Below, piece after piece: positions 1 through 6,490 of a DNA stretch of 9,798 nt. The stretch's first letter is position 1. Each line of letters opens with the position of its first letter. This DNA is from Cytophagales bacterium. GTDB taxonomy: Bacteria > Bacteroidota > Bacteroidia > Cytophagales > Cyclobacteriaceae. The notes beneath the pieces are model-generated. The model did not search any database. It saw nothing but the letters and a program-made list of their open reading frames with translations, and was not told the DNA's origin. A program made the translations under genes and the position numbers. Where the stretch lies: NCBI GenBank assembly GCA_024643485.1, contig JAHEMU010000070.1:1-9798 (forward strand). Direction: 5' to 3'.

Positions 1-1005
1 CCTGATTGCAGGGTCTTTTAAGCGAGCTAACCATTGATCATGTCCACCTTCTTGAACCCAGGGGGGCATTGCTGCATCTAAACCTGTGGCGCCAGCTTCG
101 TAATTATACATGTCTGCAGTAATTCTTAGTCCAGCCTTTCTAGCCGAATCTACTTTTTCAATAACTTTGTCCATTTTCCACCAGTTGTCTTTTCCGCCAG
201 CTTTAAGGTGATAAATTTCAGCATTTACCCCAGATTCTGCAGCAATGCGGATTAACTCATCGACGCTTTCAAGCAACCGATTACCTTCACTTCTCATATG
301 TGAAATGTACATGCCATTGTACTCTGCAGCGACTTTGCAAAGTTCGATAAGTTCTTCTGTGGTAGAATAAAAGGCTGGAGCATAAATTAGGGAAGATCCA
401 ATACCCAATGCTCCCGCTTGCATTTCTTGTCGGACTAATAATCTCATGCTATCCAATTCTTCTGTGGTCGGAGCCCTATCTTCAAACCCTATTACATTTA
501 TACGTAGTGTTGTCGCACCTATAAAAGAAGCAACATTTGTTGAAATTCCTTTCTTTTCTAGAAAATCTAAATATTCTCTCAACGTGTTCCATTCCACATC
601 ATAAAATATCCGGTCTTGATTCTTTTTATTTTCTCTTTTCATAGACTCTGTTATCGGGCCATTGCTCCACCCTTCTCCAAATACTTCAAGCGTTACTCCT
701 TGCATTAAATCACTCATGGATCTTCCGTCGTCTATAAGGCTTTCATCAGCCCAACTTAGCATATTAATAAACCCAGGTGCAATGGCAAGACCGTGAATGT
801 CGATAACGGTATCCGCTTGTAATTCACTTAAGTTTCCTATAAAAGCGATGGTGTCTGCAGAGATAGCGACGTCCCCGATAAATGAAGCATTTCCAGTACC
901 GTCGTAAATAATCCCACCTTTTAGAATGAGATCATATTTTACATTTGATTTATTTTCTGCACAGCTAAGAATAAATGGAAATAAGCAAAAAACGAAATAT
1001 TTCAT
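1..1005 (-). CDS. D-aminoacylase-like amidohydrolase, lipoprotein (partial, C-terminus outside window)
   Basis: The visible 335 residues are the N-terminal part of an amidohydrolase of the N-acyl-D-amino-acid deacylase (D-aminoacylase) type; family members usually have about 500-570 residues. Residues 1-15 form a lipoprotein signal ending in ILSC with Cys15 as the likely lipidated residue, so the enzyme should sit in the cell envelope. A small beta-sandwich segment with the typical DLILKGG and YDGTG motifs follows, then the TIM barrel, with APGFIN at 76-81, SHMRSEG around His236 and EIYHLKA around His266; these two histidines match the usual barrel metal ligands. The usual HxH after GFID is absent (Leu83 and Trp85 stand there), and Glu110 in GEG lies where D-aminoacylases have a metal-binding Cys. 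The hydrolytic family is clear; substrate is not, and D-amino-acid specificity is only inferred. It diverges from the isomerase-like gene at 1162. Confidence 0.88.
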   Translation of the reverse strand, partial: MKYFVFCLFPFILSCAENKSNVKYDLILKGGIIYDGTGNASFIGDVAISADTIAFIGNLSELQADTVIDIHGLAIAPGFINMLSWADESLIDDGRSMSDLMQGVTLEVFGEGWSNGPITESMKRENKKNQDRIFYDVEWNTLREYLDFLEKKGISTNVASFIGATTLRINVIGFEDRAPTTEELDSMRLLVRQEMQAGALGIGSSLIYAPAFYSTTEELIELCKVAAEYNGMYISHMRSEGNRLLESVDELIRIAAESGVNAEIYHLKAGGKDNWWKMDKVIEKVDSARKAGLRITADMYNYEAGATGLDAAMPPWVQEGGHDQWLARLKDPAIR

Positions 1006-1134
1006 AAACGTGTAGGTTTAAAATAATCAGTGGATTTTTCTCTGTTTTAACCGATGATCGATAAGTTTTAAAGAGACTTAATTTAAATAAAATTTAGTCA
1101 ATTTATTAATTAACAGTATATTATGGACACTAAA

Positions 1135-1165
1135 CTACTAAAATGACCAAATTCTACTAAAATGA
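1135..1165 (+). repeat. 12-bp direct repeat duplicating the start-codon region
   Basis: CTACTAAAATGA occurs at 1135-1146 and again, identical, at 1154-1165, a period of 19 bp. Each copy contains an ATG. The second is the start of the isomerase-like gene (1162). The first (1143) opens a frame of five codons, MTKFY, whose TAA at 1158-1160 lies immediately upstream of the real start, one base away. The repeat is seen directly; whether it affects translation is not known. Confidence 0.8.
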
Positions 1166-2082
1166 AACTAGACAGAAGAAAATTTGTAAAAGTGAGTAGC
1201 ATTGCTTTACCGGGTATTTTAATGTTCCCGTCGGCTTGCGTACCCAAAGGAAATTCCGAAGAATCGGCAGTAGATTCTTCTTCAGTATCTGAAATAATTA
1301 CCCCTACAGTTAATAAGCTAAATTTAGATAGTTACGGTATTCAATTGTATACACTACGAGATGATATGCCAAAAGATCCAAAGGGTGTATTACAAAAGCT
1401 GGCTGGTTTTGGTTACAAACAAATAGAAGGATTTGAAGGTCAGATGGGGCTATGGTGGGGAATGGATCATAAGGAATTTAAGACCTATTTAGACGGATTG
1501 GGATTGAATTTTGTGTCCAGTCATTGCAATCCTAATGAAAATTTCGAGAAAAAAATTGCCGAAGCAGCCGAAGTAGGAGCGAAATATCTGATTTCACCTT
1601 GGGTTGGTCCGCAAAAATCCATCGATGATTTTAAGCGCATAGCAGAGCGGTTTAATAAATTAGGGGAGCAGTGTAAAGCAGGTGGATTGCGTTTTGCTTA
1701 TCACAATCACGATTATTCATTTCAAGAAGTGGAGGGATTGTTACCACAGGCAGTGATGATGGATGAAACAGACCCTGAATTGGTTGATTTTGAAATGGAT
1801 ATGTACTGGGTGGTAACAGGCGGACATGATCCTATTGAATGGATGAAGAAATACTCTGGAAGGTTTAAATTATGCCATGTCAAAGATCGAGCAAAAGGCG
1901 TAACGGCCGAACAAAGGGAAGAAACCTGTGTATTGGGTCAAGGAGTGATTGATTATCCAACCATTTTGGCGGATAGTAAATCTTATGGAATGGAATATTT
2001 TATTGTTGAGCAAGAAAAATACGAAGGGACTACTCCAATTGCGAGTGCGGAAGAAGACGCTAAATACATGGCGGCCCTTTAA
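1162..2082 (+). CDS. Tat-exported lipoprotein, sugar phosphate isomerase/epimerase family (xylose-isomerase-like TIM barrel)
   Basis: This 306-residue protein begins with a twin-arginine signal (DRRKFVKVSS, Arg5-Arg6), a hydrophobic stretch and a lipobox PSAC with Cys26. It should therefore be exported folded and anchored as a lipoprotein. A Ser/Glu-rich linker to about residue 55 leads into an AP-endonuclease-2/xylose-isomerase-like TIM barrel: YGIQLYTLRD at the first strand, YHNHDYSF around 180-187, EMDMYWV with Asp213, CHVKD with His239, and IVEQE with Glu283/Glu285. The acidic and histidine positions fit the divalent-metal site of this family (IolE/ThuE-like sugar isomerases and epimerases). 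Members have also been linked to 3-keto-sugar chemistry, but nothing here fixes the substrate. The start is set by the position of the signal peptide; an upstream ATG at 1143 runs into a stop after five codons. The gene ends 19 bp before a strong terminator. Confidence 0.88.
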   Translation: MKLDRRKFVKVSSIALPGILMFPSACVPKGNSEESAVDSSSVSEIITPTVNKLNLDSYGIQLYTLRDDMPKDPKGVLQKLAGFGYKQIEGFEGQMGLWWGMDHKEFKTYLDGLGLNFVSSHCNPNENFEKKIAEAAEVGAKYLISPWVGPQKSIDDFKRIAERFNKLGEQCKAGGLRFAYHNHDYSFQEVEGLLPQAVMMDETDPELVDFEMDMYWVVTGGHDPIEWMKKYSGRFKLCHVKDRAKGVTAEQREETCVLGQGVIDYPTILADSKSYGMEYFIVEQEKYEGTTPIASAEEDAKYMAAL

Positions 2083-2101
2083 AATATATTAGGATATACA
2101 T

Positions 2102-2135
2102 AAAAAAAATACCCGCAACTGCGGGTATTTTTTTT
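2102..2135. terminator. bidirectional intrinsic terminator
   Basis: A perfect 15-bp inverted repeat has arms at 2102-2116 and 2121-2135 with the 4-base loop AACT. The core is TACCCGC/GCGGGTA, flanked by eight A on the left and eight T on the right, so each strand reads a GC-rich hairpin followed by a U tract. It lies between the convergent ends of the isomerase-like gene (2082) and the zinc-peptidase gene (2153) and can serve both transcripts. Confidence 0.93.
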
Positions 2136-2152
2136 ATTTTGAAAGGAGAAGA

Positions 2153-2845
2153 TTAATCATCACCTCCCATAAACATCATCACATAATAAAGTAAAGTAAC
2201 TAATGATCCAATCGCAGCGACTACGTAGGTCATTGCAGCCCATTTTAGTGCATCTTTAGCCATTCCATGTTCTTGTGCATTAACAATTCCTCGTTCTTGA
2301 ATCCAAGCAAGAGCTCGGTTACTAGCGTCAAATTCCACGGGTAGTGTGATAAACGCAAATAGAGTGAATATGGTATAACAACCGATAATTATTAAGAGCG
2401 CTAAATTCCAAGGTAAAAATGAAGGCATAATAAAACCTCCAAAAATCATGACCATGAAAATCATGTTCATTATACGAGCACTAGCGTTTTGCATTGGCAC
2501 CAACGATGAGCGAACCTCCAACATTTTATACGCTTTCGCATGTTGAACCGCATGGCCCGTTTCGTGGGCAGCCACCGCAGCAGCAGCAGCATTTCTTCCA
2601 TGGTAAACGTCTTCACTTAAATTAATAGTTCTGTTTTGCGGATTATAATGGTCGGTAAGTTGCCCTCCCACACTCATCACTTGAACATCTCTAATTCCAT
2701 TGTCGGCCAGCATTAATTTGGCAATTTCAGCACCAGACAAATTGGTACTAAGTGAAGTTTGGCTATACTTTTTGAATTTTCGCTTGAGCTTAGAACTTAT
2801 TCCCCAGCTTAGCAACATGAAAAACAAACCGATAATAAGTACCAT
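2153..2845 (-). CDS. YugP-type membrane zinc metallopeptidase (Zn_peptidase_2 family)
   Basis: The 230-residue protein matches the neutral zinc metallopeptidase family of Bacillus YugP (COG2738). An N-terminal membrane segment (about 1-18) precedes a cytosol-facing basic stretch. The conserved DHYNP is at 65-69. The zinc motif HETGH is at 94-98, with His94 and His98 as ligands and Glu95 as the catalytic base; Glu171 in the VEFDAS motif is the probable third ligand. Hydrophobic segments lie at about 125-142, 146-170 and 203-226, and the acidic end is GGDD. The length is normal for the family. An in-frame stop at 2858-2860, which is also the rfaE2 stop, lies just upstream and limits the start to the ATG at 2845. 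It is the last gene of the minus-strand cluster, 12 bp after rfaE2, and ends at the shared terminator. Physiological substrates of the family are not known to me. Confidence 0.9.
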   Translation of the reverse strand: MVLIIGLFFMLLSWGISSKLKRKFKKYSQTSLSTNLSGAEIAKLMLADNGIRDVQVMSVGGQLTDHYNPQNRTINLSEDVYHGRNAAAAAVAAHETGHAVQHAKAYKMLEVRSSLVPMQNASARIMNMIFMVMIFGGFIMPSFLPWNLALLIIIGCYTIFTLFAFITLPVEFDASNRALAWIQERGIVNAQEHGMAKDALKWAAMTYVVAAIGSLVTLLYYVMMFMGGDD

Positions 2846-2857
2846 AAATGATGTAGT

Positions 2858-3343
2858 TTAATGATTTTGAGTTTTAATTTTATCGATAATTTGGCTAGTT
2901 GAAAACCCATCTACAAGTGGGATGGTTTTTACTTCGCCTCCGTTGGATACAACAATATCTGCACCAACAATGTTCTCTGACAAATAGTCATCTCCTTTTA
3001 CGAGAAAGTCGGGAACAAGTTGCTTTATTAATTCATATGGAGTGTCTTCGTCAAAAAATACGACAGCATCCACAAAAGCCAGGGCAGCCAATAGTCTAGA
3101 TCTCGATAATTCACCTACAATAGGTCGAGAAGGCCCCTTAATTCGGCTGATGGAAGCGTCTGAATTAAGTCCAACGACAAGTTTATCTCCCAAATTTCTA
3201 GCTTTCTCTAAATAATCGACATGCCCTAAATGTAGAATATCAAAGCACCCATTCGTAAATACTACGCGATTTTTTTCGCTCTGCCAAAGTTTCACTTGTT
3301 CGGCGGCGGCTTTTTTAGATAGAATTTTTTGACTTGTCTCCAT
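2858..3343 (-). CDS. rfaE2: D-glycero-beta-D-manno-heptose 1-phosphate adenylyltransferase (RfaE2 / HldE C-terminal-type)
   Basis: This is a stand-alone nucleotidyltransferase of the kind that adenylylates heptose 1-phosphate, giving ADP-heptose for lipopolysaccharide core synthesis in the cytoplasm. From the ATG at 3343 it has 161 residues, the normal size for a free-standing domain. It carries FTNGCFDILHLGH with the HxGH nucleotide-binding motif at 38-41, GLNSDAS at 58-64, RIKGPSRPI at 67-75, LVKGDDY at 114-120 and GFSTSQII at 146-153. The frame stays open to an ATG at 3394, but that would add 17 residues absent from relatives and lengthen the overlap with the preceding gene; I chose 3343, which overlaps it by 29 bp. 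The kinase partner RfaE1 is not in the window. Other cytidylyltransferase-like substrates are possible but the motifs favour the heptose branch. Confidence 0.88.
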   Translation of the reverse strand: METSQKILSKKAAAEQVKLWQSEKNRVVFTNGCFDILHLGHVDYLEKARNLGDKLVVGLNSDASISRIKGPSRPIVGELSRSRLLAALAFVDAVVFFDEDTPYELIKQLVPDFLVKGDDYLSENIVGADIVVSNGGEVKTIPLVDGFSTSQIIDKIKTQNH

Positions 3344-4358
3344 GATTTCTAACTCGAATATACCATTGACTGGCAAATAATGAAAACAGACCAAAAAGAA
3401 TAATCATAAGAGTTTGCCATCCATGAAAGATGAAACTAAAAGCTATGGCTTCATCGCGAGCTATTCCATAAAGAAGAACCAGCCCTAAAGGCACGAGTAC
3501 GTGGTAACTTCCTGTACCACCAGGTAAAGGTACCGCCATTGCGATTCCACCAATTACGAAGATAGTAAGACTTTCCAACATACCCAGGTGTTGAGTTTCA
3601 GGGAAAGCTAAAATGATAAAATAACTCATTAAATAATACATGAGCCAGATTCCTATACTATATGCAATGAATAAAGCGCGGTGTTTAAGCTTAAAAATAA
3701 TTAGTAGGCCCTTTTTCATTCCCTCCCAAGCGGTAGAAATTTTCTGAACCAAAATTTGGTACTTTTCTTTAAATACTATTTTAAATATGATAGCAATTGA
3801 AAATGTTAAAACTGCTAAAACTGGCAGAATCCATAACAATTTCAATTTGCTGCTATAACCCGATAATGAAATATCTAGTTGCTGAAAGAAATAAATAAGG
3901 CGATCAAATTGAACGAAAAAGGCAATTCCTATTAAACTGAGAAGGAAAAGGACATCCACTAGTCGTTCGGCGACAACGGTTCCAAAGGATTGATCAACCG
4001 GTGTCCCATTGAGTTTATATAGGTTATAGCAACGGCTTATTTCGCCTCCACGAGGGACTGCCAAATTGACAAAATAACCAATCATTACTGAATAAAAGCC
4101 ATGCGTTCCTTTTAGGGGATGCCCTAATTGATTCATCATCAATTGCCATCTAGCGGATCTAAAATAATGACTTAATATGGTGATTACCCCTGAGAGAAGT
4201 AGAAACGGCTTATTTGCGCTTTTCCAAACGTTTACAATAAAACCCCATCGAGTTTGGCCTTCAGTAACTTGAATTGCATCTAAGGAAAGCCAAAGCAAAA
4301 CAACCGTAATGCTGATCAATACAGTATATTGGACAATTCCCTTCCAATGTTTGATCAT
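3315..4358 (-). CDS. flippase-like integral membrane protein (LPG synthase TM / UPF0104 family)
   Basis: The 347-residue protein is almost entirely hydrophobic, with about eight membrane segments (roughly 8-26, 51-66, 88-102, 132-150, 173-195, 228-251, 262-299 and 306-331). Family signatures are RSARWQLMM at 67-75, GYFVNLAVPRGGEISR at 94-109, VVAERLVDVL at 128-137 and the late PLPGGTGSYH at 277-286. These place it in the lysylphosphatidylglycerol synthase transmembrane-region family (UPF0104, AglD-like), which includes presumed lipid or glycolipid flippases. The soluble aminoacyl-transfer domain of MprF is absent, so it is not an LPG synthase itself. It begins 3 bp after panD and its end overlaps rfaE2 by 29 bp, so translation is probably coupled. 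The position beside an ADP-heptose gene suggests an envelope glycoconjugate role, which is inference only. Confidence 0.86.
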   Translation of the reverse strand: MIKHWKGIVQYTVLISITVVLLWLSLDAIQVTEGQTRWGFIVNVWKSANKPFLLLSGVITILSHYFRSARWQLMMNQLGHPLKGTHGFYSVMIGYFVNLAVPRGGEISRCYNLYKLNGTPVDQSFGTVVAERLVDVLFLLSLIGIAFFVQFDRLIYFFQQLDISLSGYSSKLKLLWILPVLAVLTFSIAIIFKIVFKEKYQILVQKISTAWEGMKKGLLIIFKLKHRALFIAYSIGIWLMYYLMSYFIILAFPETQHLGMLESLTIFVIGGIAMAVPLPGGTGSYHVLVPLGLVLLYGIARDEAIAFSFIFHGWQTLMIILFGLFSLFASQWYIRVRNHGDKSKNSI

Positions 4359-4361
4359 AGG

Positions 4362-4709
4362 TTAAACCGGTCGGTTATCAGAATCAGGGAAAATAACGGT
4401 AGGTTTAAAAAGTTTAGCCTCTTCAAAATCCATCCGTGCATAAGATATAAGGATAATCATATCTCCTACTTGTACTTTTCGAGCAGCAGGACCATTTAAG
4501 CAAACCTCTCCACTTCCTCTTTTCCCTTTAATCACATAGGTTTCTAATCGTTCACCATTGTTGATATTTACAATTTGAACCTTTTCCCCGGCAATCATAT
4601 TCGCGGCATCCATTAAGTCCTCATCCACCGTTATACTACCTACATAGTGTAACTCTGCCTGAGTAACCTTCACCCTGTGAATTTTTGATTTTAGTACTTC
4701 AATCTGCAT
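4362..4709 (-). CDS. panD: aspartate 1-decarboxylase (pyruvoyl-dependent)
   Basis: PanD converts L-aspartate to beta-alanine for pantothenate synthesis in the cytoplasm. The 115-residue proenzyme has the self-cleavage site Gly24-Ser25 in HYVGSITVDE; Ser25 becomes the pyruvoyl cofactor of the alpha chain. Other expected active-site residues are in register with the well-studied enzyme: Lys9, Arg54 in NGER, Thr57 and Tyr58 in ETYVI, and Asn72-Gly73 in CLNGPAAR. The length fits the usual 115-130 residues, and the start ATG at 4709 gives the standard N-terminus. It follows panC by 9 bp and precedes the flippase-like gene by 3 bp. Together with PanC it supplies both the beta-alanine and the final condensation step. 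Confidence 0.97.
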   Translation of the reverse strand: MQIEVLKSKIHRVKVTQAELHYVGSITVDEDLMDAANMIAGEKVQIVNINNGERLETYVIKGKRGSGEVCLNGPAARKVQVGDMIILISYARMDFEEAKLFKPTVIFPDSDNRPV

Positions 4710-4718
4710 TATTTTCCC

Positions 4719-5570
4719 CTAATTTCGGTTCAAAGTTAATAAGGTATTGTCAATTAGCCTAACTCCTTCAATGTAAGCCGCTATACAAATAGCTATTTCT
4801 GATGTATGATGATCTATAGGTTTTGATATATCTTGTGTATCAATCATTTGGAAATACTCAATTTCCACTTCATTCAACTTAAATAAATTCAATACTTCTG
4901 TTTGTATTTCACTTATACTGATATTTTTAGAAAATAGTTCCTTGGATAATTCTAGAGCCTGATAAATAATACCCGCTTTATCCTTTCCCTCCTTCGATAA
5001 CCTTCGATTTCTTGAAGACATAGCTAATCCATTTTCCTCTCGGATGATAGGCATGCATCTTAATTCAATATTTAGAAATAAGGAATCAACAAGATGTTTT
5101 ATGATGAGATATTGCTGAAAGTCTTTTTGTCCAAAGTAGGCCCTATTAGGAAGAACCAAATTAAATAGTTTGAGGACAACCAAAGCTACCCCGTGAAAAT
5201 GTCCAGGCCGAAAGGCCCCTTCCATGGTAGACCCTAACGCGCCAAATTGGAACCTAAGTTGAGTTAAATTCGGATACATTTCTTGTGCGGAGGGAACAAA
5301 AACCAGGTCACATCCGGCCTTTTCTAGCATATGGAGATCCTCTTCCATACTCACCGGATATTTTTCAAAGTCTTCCGGATTATTGAATTGAGTAGGGTTT
5401 ACGAAGATGCTACAGACGGTTTTTTGATTTTCTTTTTTAGAAGAAAAAATAAGTGACAGGTGTCCTTGATGAAGGGCACCCATGGTAGGAACGAAGCCAA
5501 TTACTTGATTTGCTTGCCTCCAGGCCACTATTTGCTCGTTTAGAGCGGATATGTTTGATATAACTTTTAT
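4719..5570 (-). CDS. panC: pantothenate synthetase, start codon uncertain (ATA best placed, GTG at 5528 alternative)
   Basis: PanC joins pantoate and beta-alanine with ATP to make pantothenate. Counting from the ATA at 5570 gives 283 residues, the normal length. Motifs are FVPTMGALHQGH at 26-37 (HxGH nucleotide site), IFVNPTQFN near 55-63, FRPGHFHGV near 120-128, FGQKDFQQY near 146-154 and MSSRNRRLS near 184-192. The homologous N-terminus, reading IKVISNISALNEQIVAW, begins at the ATA where relatives have Met-Lys. No ATG, TTG or CTG lies between the stop at 5583-5585 and the GTG at 5528. Starting at that GTG would remove 14 residues including the first beta strand. An in-frame ATG at 5624 is cut off by the TAA. 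Identity is secure; the start is an inference, either a rare ATA start or a base change from ATG. It heads the panC-panD-flippase-rfaE2-yugP cluster. Confidence 0.93.
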   Translation of the reverse strand: MKVISNISALNEQIVAWRQANQVIGFVPTMGALHQGHLSLIFSSKKENQKTVCSIFVNPTQFNNPEDFEKYPVSMEEDLHMLEKAGCDLVFVPSAQEMYPNLTQLRFQFGALGSTMEGAFRPGHFHGVALVVLKLFNLVLPNRAYFGQKDFQQYLIIKHLVDSLFLNIELRCMPIIREENGLAMSSRNRRLSKEGKDKAGIIYQALELSKELFSKNISISEIQTEVLNLFKLNEVEIEYFQMIDTQDISKPIDHHTSEIAICIAAYIEGVRLIDNTLLTLNRN

Positions 5571-5594
5571 CGGAGTATCCGTTTAAAAGGGCGG

Positions 5595-5602
5595 CAAAAA
5601 TA
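5595..5602 (-). promoter_or_regulatory. possible Bacteroidota -7 box for the panC operon
   Basis: The minus strand reads TATTTTTG here, a match to TAnnTTTG. Transcription would begin near 5588, about 18 nt before the ATA proposed as the panC start and downstream of the ATG at 5624. I see no TTG at the -33 spacing, so the call rests on the -7 box and its position. Confidence 0.4.
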
Positions 5603-5623
5603 CACGTATAATCGATAAATACA

Positions 5624-5655
5624 TTGAAAAAATTAAATTTTTTTATGTAATTTTG
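5624..5655 (+). promoter_or_regulatory. Bacteroidota-type promoter for the glycogen-synthase-like gene
   Basis: TAATTTTG at 5648-5655 matches the TAnnTTTG -7 consensus of this phylum, and TTG at 5624-5626 stands 21 bp upstream as a -33 element. Transcription would start near 5660, leaving a leader of about 30 nt before the ATG at 5690. It lies back to back with the proposed panC promoter in the 119-bp divergent gap. Confidence 0.55.
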
Positions 5656-5689
5656 TGGTCTTGTTTGAGACTAACCAAAAATCCGTTCT

Positions 5690-6490
5690 ATGTCAAAGCT
5701 ACGAATTCTTTATGTCGCGAGTGAAATTAATCCGTTCCTTCAAACTTCTGGAGTTGCTGATTTTGTGAGAAAGTTACCACAGGCCATGCAAGAAAGAGGT
5801 ATGGAGATAAGAATTCTGGTCCCGCGATTCGGAATAATCAATGAAAGAAAAAATCGACTTCATGAAGTTGTCAGATTATCTGGAATTAATATTCCTGTTG
5901 GTGAAGATGAAAAACCATTGGTAATTAAGGTGGCATCTATACCAAATGCGAAAATGCAGGTATATTTTATTGATAACGAAGACTATTTTCACAGAAAATA
6001 CGTGTTCCATGATAAACAAAACAGATTTTATGCCGACAATGATGAAAGAGCAATCTTTTTCTGCAAAGGTGTAATTGAAACAGTAAAAAAATTAGGTTGG
6101 TCTCCGGATATCGTACATTGTAACGATTGGATTACCAGTTTAATACCGTTGTATTTGAAAACTACCTATAAAAACGATCCTTTATTTAAGGATTCAAAAA
6201 CAGTTTTTTCAATTTACAATAATTCTTTTAATCATAAATTTAGCAGTGACATCGTCGAGAAAGTCAAAATGATGGATATCGACGACGATATGTTAGATGG
6301 ATTAAAATCAGCCGATTATGAAGGACTTATCAAAATGGCAACTAAATTTTCTGACGTAGTTATTAAAGCGGAGGATACTGAAATTGAAATTGATACGTTA
6401 ATTGATAATGGCAACCAAGTTAATATTAAAGACAACGACGAAAACTTTACAGAATCCTATTATAATTTATATAATGAATTGGCAGGCTAA
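5690..6490 (+). CDS. glycogen/starch-synthase-like protein, N-terminal half only, probable pseudoenzyme
   Basis: The 266-residue protein resembles the N-terminal GT5 domain of bacterial glycogen synthase (GlgA): LRILYVASEINPF at 4-16, LVPRFG at 43-48, and DIVHCNDW at 140-147. Full-length GlgA has about 480 residues; the whole second GT-B domain, which carries the nucleotide-sugar site, is missing. The ADP-glucose loop KTGGLAD reads QTSGVAD (18-24), the HxHDW motif reads HCNDW with Asn145 for His, and the later THN motif reads SIYNNSF. The last 40 residues are unusually acidic. Glycogen synthesis is therefore unlikely. The frame is intact and motifs decay selectively, so I treat it as a functional paralogue rather than a broken gene. 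Similar short proteins beside panC are, from memory, common in Bacteroidota. Its stop overlaps the start of the DUF4270 lipoprotein gene by 17 bp. Confidence 0.82.
   Translation: MSKLRILYVASEINPFLQTSGVADFVRKLPQAMQERGMEIRILVPRFGIINERKNRLHEVVRLSGINIPVGEDEKPLVIKVASIPNAKMQVYFIDNEDYFHRKYVFHDKQNRFYADNDERAIFFCKGVIETVKKLGWSPDIVHCNDWITSLIPLYLKTTYKNDPLFKDSKTVFSIYNNSFNHKFSSDIVEKVKMMDIDDDMLDGLKSADYEGLIKMATKFSDVVIKAEDTEIEIDTLIDNGNQVNIKDNDENFTESYYNLYNELAG

Noticed and set aside
2141..2150. Shine-Dalgarno-like GAAAGGAGAA on the plus strand
   Set aside because: No plus-strand gene follows; it sits just beyond the terminator and the convergent gene's end, and this phylum makes little use of such sites.
2899..3099. 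Open frame of 66 codons on the plus strand
   Set aside because: It lies wholly antisense to the conserved rfaE2 coding region, and its translation shows no family motifs; it is a shadow frame.
3344..3394. Longer rfaE2 start at the ATG at 3394
   Set aside because: It would add 17 residues unlike the family and increase the overlap with the membrane-protein gene to 80 bp; the ATG at 3343 gives the standard N-terminus.
6402..6473. Longer start for the DUF4270 lipoprotein
   Set aside because: It would bury the lipoprotein signal peptide 24 residues inside the protein.
5690..6490. Calling the GlgA-like gene a pseudogene caused by truncation
   Set aside because: The frame is intact, there is no remnant of the second domain downstream, the next gene overlaps its end, and short versions beside panC seem usual in the phylum.
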